Made by a program: the position numbers and the translations under genes. Positions 1 through 6,269 of a stretch of DNA of 6,269 bases are shown here, one piece after another. The notes under the pieces were generated by a model, which did no database searches, was not told the DNA's origin, and saw only the letters and a list, made by a program, of their open reading frames with translations. Location: assembly GCA_002412935.1 (NCBI GenBank), contig DHWA01000012.1:1-6269 (forward strand), in the 5' to 3' direction. Within the stretch, counting starts at the first letter, position 1. Each line of letters starts with the position of its first letter. Origin of the DNA: Patescibacteria group bacterium UBA5194. GTDB taxonomy: Bacteria > Patescibacteriota > Gracilibacteria > BD1-5 > UBA6164.

Positions 1-1175
1 TGGTAATCGATGATTTAAAACACGGGAAATGAATCTGATTGATTGATCCACATGGAGATTTGATTGAAGAAGTTATCTCTCATATTCCAAAAGAAAGGAT
101 GAAAGATGTAATTATCTTTGACCCGACTGATGACCAATTTCCTTTTTGTTTTAATCCTCTTGATATCAAAAAAACTGAAAGTAAACAAATATTGGCTAAA
201 TGATTTATTGATATATTTTACAAATTCTTTTGAGCAAACTGGAATGCAAAGCTTGAACATGTACTTAGAATGATATTTTTAGCACTACTTGATAAACCAA
301 ACTCAACTTTGTTTGATATAATTAGAGCACTGACAGACAAAGATTTTAGATATGATATGATTGAACATATAAAAGATGATGTAGTTAGAAATTTCTGGAC
401 CAATGAATTTGCCGGATGGAGTCAACAATTCAATACAGAAGCAATTATGCCGATATTGAATAAAGTATGACAGTTACTTTCGGTTGATATACTTAAAAAT
501 ATATTTTCAAGTCATGAGAATAAACTTGATTTTGCAGAGATGATGAATGAAAGCAAGATATTGCTAGTAAAACTTCCAAAATGAAAACTTCAGGCAGAGA
601 TAATGTGATTTTTATGAGCGATTTTTGTAACCAAGATATTTCAAGCTGCAATGTGAAGACAATGAATGTCAAAAAATGATAGAACTCCTTTTTTCTTATA
701 TGTAGATGAATTCCAAAACTTTGCTACTGATACTTTCTGAGAGATACTTTCAGAAGCCAGAAAATACTGATTATCTTTATCAGTTGCTCACCAATTTATA
801 AAACAAATTCCACCTAATTTAAGTGATGCTTTATTTTGAAATGTATGAACACTGATAAGTTTTAGAATATCTAGTGAAGATGCCATTTATATGGAAAAAC
901 ATTTTGATCCATACATAAAAAGTTATGATTTAGCAAACCTAAATCAAAGAGAATTTTACTGTAAATTACTTGTAAAATGACAGGTTAAAGACCCTTTCTC
1001 TCTAAAAAGTATCTATGTTCCTGATAGAAAAGTACCAAAAGATTATGTAGAAAAATTGTACCAATTATCAAGAAATAAATATGCAAGAAGCTTACTTGAA
1101 GCAAAAAAGAAAATCATAGAAGAGCATAAAGATATAGTGGAGAAATTGGATAGTTTCGCGGAGCCGATAATTTAG
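1..1175 (+). CDS. VirD4/TraG/HerA-like DNA-translocating ATPase, C-terminal part (5' truncated)
   Basis: Reading TGA as Gly, the frame starting at base 3 is open for 390 residues and ends at TAG 1173-1175. Residues 13-19 read LIDPHGD, the strand and motif typical of the conjugative coupling-protein/HerA superfamily. A Walker B segment, FFLYVDEFQNF, has Asp235 and Glu236 as the expected Mg-binding and catalytic acids, followed by AHQ at 262-264, in the order seen in TraG/VirD4 C-terminal ATPase domains. The Walker A loop and any N-terminal membrane helices lie left of the window. Known for the family: a hexameric ring ATPase that pumps DNA, usually at the membrane in type IV secretion or conjugation; CPR genomes commonly carry such genes annotated as type IV secretory or AAA-like proteins. 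A relaxase or other transfer gene is not visible here, so a role in conjugation is inference; competence or DNA segregation is also possible. About 15 of 18 glycines are TGA. Family call is firm, substrate is not. Confidence 0.85.
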
Positions 1176-1194
1176 TAACATTTAATAATAAAAT

Positions 1195-1851
1195 ATGTCA
1201 GAATTAGTTAATGTAATATCTCTTGATAATCCTTATATAAGTTTTCCTATGGATAGAAAGACTTTTTATAGTGAGCAAGTTGAGGAATTTCAAAAAAATG
1301 GAAAACCAACCAAAGCTGTTGAGATTGTAAGTATCTTTTTATTTAACAAAGAATGACAACTTATTCTTCAAAAAAGATCAAATCTCAAATCTCATAATGC
1401 CAACTTAATGGATAAATCTATTTGATGACATATTGATTATGGTAATTCACCAAATTTTACAGTTATGCTTGAGACTGTTCAAGAATTACAAGTTCCTTCA
1501 ATAGTTTTAAATAATGATGATGATTTTGATAAGACCCTTAAATTATTAAGCAATTATACAGCAACAATTTCCGTAATAAAAAATTTCTGAACTCAATTAG
1601 TTCATATTGATAAGATAATTGATTGAAAAAATGTTGAAATATCTAATAAAGTTCATTTATATATTTGAGTATATGATTGATCTATAAGAAATGTAGACAA
1701 AGAAGCTAAAGGAGTTTTATTTTACTACCTTGATGAGCTTGATAAAGAAATTGAGACTTTTCCAAATACATTTACATGAGATTTGATATATTATATGAAA
1801 AATTATAGAGAATATTTTGAAGATTTTGTAAAACAGATAAAAAAAGTCTAA
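1195..1851 (+). CDS. Nudix-fold protein with a degenerate Nudix box
   Basis: Encodes 218 residues with TGA as Gly. An in-frame TAA at 1189-1191 lies just upstream, so ATG 1195 is the first possible ATG start. The fold is suggested by a beta strand AVEIVSIFLF (41-50), the next strand with LILQKRS (56-62), then IGGHIDYGN (76-84) and a helix ending LETVQEL (92-98); both glycines of GGH are TGA codons (1423-1428). A C-terminal FTGDLIYYMKNY resembles the closing helix of many Nudix proteins. Against the consensus G-x5-E-x7-R-E-U-x-E-E-x-G-U, this protein keeps Gly78, Glu93 and Glu97 but has Asn84 for Glu, Leu92 for Arg, Gln96 for Glu and Gln99 for Gly. Nudix enzymes hydrolyse a nucleoside diphosphate linked to another group, using Mg bound by the box glutamates; with this much loss, activity may be weak, altered or absent. 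It sits 19 nt after the ATPase gene. Substrate unknown; an IPP-isomerase-like member is an alternative. Confidence 0.75.
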
Positions 1852-1901
1852 TTTTAAATCTAAAACTTATTAAAATATTTGTCTAATTAACTTTAAAATT
1901 C
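1852..1901 (+). other. AT-rich spacer before the first solenoid paralogue
   Basis: This 50-nt gap is the longest non-coding stretch. It is almost entirely A and T, with an in-frame stop (TAA 1884-1886) ahead of the next gene. A 7-bp all-AT inverted repeat pairs 1851-1857 with 1870-1876, too weak and lacking a GC stem to call a terminator. The ten-base palindrome ATTCATGAAT (1898-1907) spans the start codon of the next gene. TAAAAT at 1871-1876 could serve as a -10 element, but such strings are common at this composition. No Shine-Dalgarno-like purine run is present. If the three paralogues have their own promoter, this is the only gap in the window with room for it. Confidence 0.3.
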
Positions 1902-3392
1902 ATGAATGATTTAAAATATTGGCAAAATAAATTTAAAGAAAAAAGGCAAAAAACTAATTTTAGAGATTTTTTAAAAGAGATAGTTAGTTGGTCACCTATT
2001 ATGCTTTATAGAAATAATTGATTGATTTCAAAGTTCGCACTAACTTCAAGAGTTAATAAAGTAATACACCATCAAGAGTTTGAAAAAAATATGGACACCC
2101 TTTTGGAAAAATGAACTATCTACGATTTTCAGGTAGATTTTTTTAAAAATTATGAGAATTTAATTTGAAAAATAGATTTATTTAATATTATCTCGTATTG
2201 ATCAAATGAAAATAGTGATTACTCTGATGTTGTTATTAATTCAAAAAATATATATTTAAGTTTTACAGTTATAAATGATTGTGAAAATGTATTGTATTCT
2301 TTCTCTGTTAAAGACAATTCAACAAATGTTTTAAATTCTATTTCAGTTTACCAAAATTCTGATAATATTTATTTATGAAGAGCTATTGTAGAATCATATA
2401 AAGTATATTACTCTTCGTTTATAAATAATTCAAACAATATTTGGTTTTCTGCTAATCTTAATTGATGCAGTGAGTGTATATTTTGTAATGATTTAGATAA
2501 TTGTTCATATTATATCAAAAATCAAAAATATGAAAAAGATGATTATCAAATAGAAAAAGAAAAAATTCTGAAAGAAAAGCATAATTTTTTTAAATTTTAT
2601 AAAGAAGTTAGCTTCGTCTGAAAAAACAACAATTCAACAAATGTAACTTGAAGTTGATTTTTTAATTCAGAAAATGTTGAAAATTGATATTTTTGATACA
2701 ATGTAAAAAATGGAAGAAATCTGATGTTTGTTTGATGAATAAATTGAAATGAAAATATATTTGATGCCTTTACTGGATGAGCATGAACTTCTAATGATTT
2801 TTATTGAGTTATGTGAACTACTTGAGAAAATATATATTCTTGTATGAATATAATAACTAGTTCAAATATATATTACTGCTACTTTTTAACAAATTGTTCT
2901 TTTTGTTTAGGTTGTGTATGACTAAAAAATAAATCTTATTGTATATTAAATAAACAGTATAAAAAAGAAGAATGGCAAATTTTAGTAAATAAAATTTTTA
3001 CTCAAATGGAAAAAGATTGAATATTATGAAATTTCTTTCCAGCTAAATTAAATCCTTATTATTTTAATGATACAATAGCAGGGTTAATTTGAGGTTTTAC
3101 TAAAGAAAAAGTTGAAAAAGAATGATTTATGTGGAGAAATGAAACAATTAAAGTTGATATACCTGAATGATTTGAGATAATACAATCTGAAAATTTGGAT
3201 AAGTATCAGTGATTTGATAAAAATTGAAACTGGCAAATAAATAAAGAAATCCTAAAAAAAGTAATAAAAGATCCAAACTGAAATATGTATAAAATAGTAA
3301 AACCTGAATATGATTTTTTAATGAAACATAAATTACCATTACCTGAAATTCATTGGCTTGATAGAATAAAGTTTGGATTAATAGGAAAGTAA
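1902..3392 (+). CDS. Double-solenoid CPR family protein lacking the zinc ribbon (paralogue A)
   Basis: Encodes 496 residues with about 28 TGA glycines against 7 GGN. Residues 1-73 are a basic, helix-like segment unlike anything in genes 4 and 5. From YDF (74-76) onward the protein follows its neighbours: YDFQVDFF matches FDFSKPFF in the next gene, NSDY (104-107) matches NSDF, and KNIYLSF (115-121) matches KNCYLTF. Residues 116-203 form a solenoid of 11 to 13 residues per turn with core positions such as Ile117, Ser120 and Val123, then Val130, Ser133 and Val136. A charged linker (about 211-235) is followed by a second, Gly- and Asn-rich solenoid (about 247-346) and the cap YCILNKQY (346-353). 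The C-terminus has KPEYDF and HKLPLPEIH, matching gene 4, but no metal ligands. Only five Cys fall in the first solenoid, against 15 in gene 4. No signal peptide or membrane helix. Function unknown; related CPR proteins are, from memory, sometimes labelled caib/baif family, which nothing here supports. Confidence 0.85.
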
Positions 3393-3411
3393 ATATTTTT
3401 TAATTAAACAT

Positions 3412-5010
3412 ATGTTAGAAAAAGTTATTGAAATCAAAGTTTGTAAACATTGTGAAGTTTCTTTTGAAATTACAGATAAAGACTTAGAGTTTTTAGATCA
3501 ACTTTCGCCAATTATAGCATGACAAAAATTTCAACTTCCTATTTCTGAATTTTGTCCAGATTGTCGTAAAATGCAAAGATTAGCTTGGAGAATAGAAACT
3601 AGGTTATTTAAAAGAAAATGTGATAGAAGTTGAAAAGATATTATTTCAACTTTTCCACCAGATATTCCTTTTAAAATTTATGATGAAAATATTTGGAACT
3701 CAGATATTTGGAATGCGAAAGATTATTGACAAGACTTTGATTTTTCAAAACCTTTTTTTGAACAATTTTACGAACTTTTGAAAAAAGTACCTCTACCTTC
3801 AAGAGGAACAATAAAATGAGAAAATTCAGATTTCTGTAATAATTGTTGATTTTTGAAAAATTGTTATCTTACATTTTGTTCAAGTCATTGTGAAAATACT
3901 CATTATTCAATAGATGCAATTAGTTCTGATTATTGTGTAGATTGTTTTGGTATAATACAATCAGAAAATTGTTATGAAAGTCTTGCAACAATAAAATGTT
4001 ATAATGTTGAACATTGCTATGATGTAAAAAATTGTAGTGATTCTAAATTCTTACTTTCTTGCGATTGATGTAGTAATTGTTATTGATGTTTTAATTTAAA
4101 TAATGCTAAATATCATATTTTTAATGAATCTTATTCAAAAGAAAAATATTTTGAAAAATATAATGAAATTATTTCTAAAAGTCTTTTTGAACAAAAGAAA
4201 CAATTTGAGGAATTTCATACTTGAAAATATATTAAAACCCCTCTTCCAAATACATGATCTGAAAATATTTTAAATTGTGAAGATGTTTTGGATAGTCAAA
4301 ATATTAGTTACTCTAGACATATTTTTGGAGCCCAAAATATGAGGTATTCTCAAAGAATCCAATCTCCTAAATCAAATCTTATAATGGATCATACTTGATA
4401 TGGTTATAACACAGAAAAAATTTATTTCTGTCAACAAGTATGAACTAATGCAAATAATATATTTTTTTGTCACTCATGTTTTAATGAACTTTTTAATTTA
4501 TATTACTCAATGTATTGTCGTAACAATGTATCTAATTGTTTTGGTTGTATAAGTTTAAATAACTCAAAATATTGTATTTTAAACAAACAATATTCTAAAG
4601 AAGATTATGAAAAACTAGTTCCAAAAATTATAGAACATATGATGAAAACCTGAGAATGGTGAGAATATTTTCCTGTAAAATATAGCCATAATTGATATAA
4701 TGATTCAATTTGCCAAGTCTTAAAACCATTAACAAAAGAAGAAGCTCTAATACAATGATTTAAATGGTCTGATTATGAAAATCCTTTTCCAAAAGTAGAA
4801 AAAATCATTCCTGCATACAAATTACCAGACAATATAAAAGATATACCAGATGATATATTAAATTGGGCAATAGAATGTGAAGTTACCAAAAAACCATTTA
4901 GAATCATAAAACCAGAACTAGATTTTTATAGAAAACATAATTTGCCAATACCTAAAAGACACCCAGATCAAAGATACATTGATAGATTAAAATGGTATGT
5001 TAATTATTAA
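3412..5010 (+). CDS. Zinc-ribbon plus double Cys-rich solenoid CPR family protein (paralogue B)
   Basis: Complete, 532 residues, 19 nt after gene 3. Domains: zinc ribbon with C11-x2-C14 and C48-x2-C51 plus C70, resembling the Pfam probable zinc-ribbon domain; a linker with FDFSKPFFEQF (109-119); solenoid 1 (138-233) of eight exact 12-residue units with 15 Cys; cap 1, YHIFNESYSKEKY (234-246); a charged helix; solenoid 2 (about 283-386), whose core register slips by one residue at short insertions; cap 2, YCILNKQYSKEDYEKL (387-402), then GEWGEYFP (414-421); and a C-terminal module at 489-525 homologous to the zinc ribbon but with only C489 clearly retained. The ATG start is supported because the first zinc ligand is residue 11 both here and in gene 5, with no gap between the two proteins through residue 155. 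There is no signal peptide, so it is probably cytoplasmic. Zinc ribbons often bind nucleic acid or protein; the ligand of the solenoid is unknown. Recognised as a CPR-wide family of unknown function. Confidence 0.9.
3823..4110 (+). repeat. Eight coding 36-nt units: 12-residue solenoid coils of paralogue B
   Basis: Residues 138-233 divide without gaps into eight 12-residue units, most starting with Asn (N150, N162, N186, N198 and N222, plus N138). Positions 2, 5, 8 and 11 of each unit are Cys, Ser, Thr, Ala or a medium aliphatic residue throughout, and 14 of the 15 Cys sit there; the exception is C156. At DNA level this gives TGT or TGC codons spaced by multiples of 9 nt, most densely at 4060-4089, where four Cys codons (C217, C220, C223, C226) follow one another every 9 nt. 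The units are too diverged at base level to look like a recent DNA repeat; the periodicity is kept by protein structure. Confidence 0.85.
4582..4673 (+). repeat. Conserved cap-2 segment, copy in paralogue B (pairs with 6178-6269)
   Basis: Codes residues 391-421, from NKQYSKEDYE to GEWGEYFP. By eye it differs from 6178-6269 at about 12 of 92 bases with no gap, several of the changes being synonymous. It includes two TGA glycines flanking a TGG tryptophan. It is much more alike between the two genes than the solenoids around it, so it is either under strong constraint or was homogenised after duplication. Confidence 0.8.
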
Positions 5011-5019
5011 AATAATATT

Positions 5020-6269
5020 ATGCAAGAAAAAATAGTTGAAACTAAATTATGTAAACACTGTAATTTAAAGTTTGAAATTACAGACAAAGATTTAGAGTTT
5101 TATGAAAAAGTTTCACCAAAATTTAATGGTGAATTTTTTCAAATTCCAACGCCAACTTTATGTCCAGATTGCAGACAACAAAGAAGACTTAGTTTTAGAA
5201 ATGAAAGGAAACTTTACAAAAGAAAATGTGATGCAACTGGGAAAGATATAATTTCAATGTATTCACCAGATAAGCATTATAAAGTTTATAACCAGGATTT
5301 TTGGTGGAGTGATAAGTGGGATTCAATGGATTATGGAATGAATTTTGATTTTAATAGATGATTTTTTGAACAGTTTGATGAGTTGATGAAAGAAGTGCCT
5401 TTACAAAACTTGAATAATAAATTATTGGAGAATAGCCATTATGTCAATGATTGTATTTCATGTAAATGATGTTACCTAACTTTTAATTCTATCCATTCTG
5501 AAGATTCAATGTACTCATATATTTTGAGAAATTGAGTGGATTGTGTTGATACAGACTTTTGTGATAAATGTTTTAATTCTTATAACTTAATTGAGTGTTG
5601 ATGAAATTCACATTATTTATTTTACTCAGCAAAGTCTTCAAAATGTCTAAATTCATATTTTTTATTTAATTGTTCTAAGTGTGAAAATTGTATTTGTTGT
5701 TCAAATCTAGTTGATAAAAAATATTATATTTTTAATGAGAAATATTCATTGAAAGATTATGAAAAAAAGAAAAATGAATTATTTGAAAAATGATTTTCTT
5801 CATTAATTAATGAGTATAAAAAACTTGTGAATAAATCATTTACAAGACATATGTTTTGATATTCAAATGAAAATGTTTTTTGAGATAATATTTTTTATAG
5901 TAAAAACTGTAATGAATGTTATGATTCAAATCATTTGGAGGATTGTAAATATATTTATACAGCTATGGAAACAAAAAATTCACAAGACATATATCTTTTT
6001 TGAAATAATTTAGAATTGTCTTATGATTCTGTTTTTGTTTGAGAAAATTCTTATAAAATAATATTCTCTTACTGATGTAGTGTAAATTGTTATAATCTTT
6101 TATATTGTTATAATCTTACATGATCTTCAAACTGTTTTTGATGTATCTGACTTCGTAATAAATCCTATTGCATTCTAAATAAACAATATACAAAAGAAGA
6201 TTATGAAGAATTAGTGCCAAAAATAATAGAACATATGATAAAATGGTGAGAATGGTGAGAATTTTTTCC
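5020..6269 (+). CDS. Zinc-ribbon plus double Cys-rich solenoid CPR family protein (paralogue C, 3' truncated)
   Basis: Open from ATG 5020 to the right edge, 416 residues plus two bases, all with TGA as Gly. It begins 9 nt after the stop of gene 4 and in the same frame. The zinc ribbon has C11-x2-C14 and C48-x2-C51 with C70, exactly the positions of gene 4, followed by CDATGKDIIS. YLTF (152-155) aligns with gene 4 without a gap. Solenoid 1 (about 145-232) has 13 Cys: those from 145 to 193 share one three-residue phase, and after a one-residue insertion those from 209 on share the next, with C226 the single exception. Cap 1 is YYIFNEKYSLKDYE (235-248). Solenoid 2 (about 286-383) again holds core residues every third position, for example I291, S294, C297, C300, S303 and L306. 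Cap 2 YCILNKQYTKEDYEEL and GEWGEFF reach the edge. The C-terminal module is outside the window. Function unknown; the likely structural role of the Cys is inference. Confidence 0.88.
6178..6269 (+). repeat. Conserved cap-2 segment, copy in paralogue C (pairs with 4582-4673)
   Basis: Second copy of the conserved segment, coding NKQYTKEDYE through GEWGEFF. The window ends inside it, so the similarity to gene 4 may continue to the right. A third, more diverged version lies in gene 3 after its YCILNKQY (346-353), where GEWGE has become GILGN. Confidence 0.8.

Noticed and set aside
15..403. Minus-strand ORFs at 15-260 and 218-403.
   Set aside because: They are antisense shadows of the ATPase gene with no recognisable domain.
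270..470. A 66-residue ORF starting at ATG 270.
   Set aside because: Internal fragment of the ATPase gene; homology runs on through the TGA at 468-470.
1870..1920. Direct repeat TTAAAATATT at 1870-1879 and 1911-1920.
   Set aside because: Ten A/T bases recur easily by chance at this composition; one copy lies in coding sequence.
3148..3339. A minus-strand hydrophobic 63-residue ORF.
   Set aside because: Antisense to the conserved C-terminus of gene 3; its hydrophobicity comes from the complement of Lys/Asn/Asp-rich codons.
3853..4068. A stand-alone 71-residue Cys-rich plus-strand ORF.
   Set aside because: It is an internal piece of paralogue B bounded by TGA codons that are glycines here; it starts at an internal TTG (Leu148).
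3823..4110. Periodic 36-nt structure as a possible CRISPR array or satellite.
   Set aside because: Units are coding, diverge strongly in base sequence, and have no constant repeat with variable spacers.
5020..5361. A short 113-residue zinc-ribbon protein ending at TGA 5359-5361.
   Set aside because: That TGA is Gly114; the frame continues in homology with paralogue B to the window edge.

Overview
The window is very AT-rich and reads as long open genes only if TGA is translated as glycine (genetic code 25). With standard stops every gene is shredded; with TGA as Gly there are five plus-strand genes with no frameshift, each closing on TAA or TAG. Family-invariant glycines fall on TGA: the GGH start of the Nudix motif, the glycines around the DPHGD motif of the ATPase, and both glycines of a GEWGE motif in the paralogue family. 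TGG is used separately for Trp, which excludes a Mycoplasma-like code. This points to a Candidate Phyla Radiation bacterium of the Gracilibacteria (BD1-5) or Absconditabacteria (SR1) type; the sequence alone does not decide between them.

Layout, all on the plus strand with gaps of 9 to 50 nt: (1) 1-1175, the C-terminal part of a VirD4/TraG/HerA-like DNA-translocating ATPase, cut by the left edge; (2) 1195-1851, a small Nudix-fold protein with a badly eroded Nudix box; (3) 1902-3392, (4) 3412-5010 and (5) 5020-window end, three tandem paralogues of an uncharacterised CPR protein family. No RNA gene, insertion sequence, CRISPR array or clear terminator is visible, and no stretch over 50 nt lacks a gene.

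The three paralogues are the notable part. Genes 4 and 5 begin with a four-Cys zinc ribbon, followed by a Cys/Asn/Ser/Tyr-rich solenoid of about 12 residues per turn, a Tyr/Lys/Glu-rich cap, a second solenoid, a second conserved cap (YCILNKQY ... GEWGE) and a C-terminal module that aligns without gaps to the start of the N-terminal zinc ribbon but has lost most metal ligands. In the solenoids nearly every Cys falls on every third residue, at positions 2, 5, 8 and 11 of a 12-residue coil. As I recall, this is the inward-facing pattern of the narrow beta-helix of Tenebrio antifreeze protein. Gene 3 keeps the double solenoid and caps but has neither the zinc ribbon nor most of the Cys.

How the genes work together is not shown by the sequence. 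Close same-strand spacing allows cotranscription, but the ATPase, the Nudix protein and the solenoid family have no evident common pathway. Function of the solenoid family is unknown.
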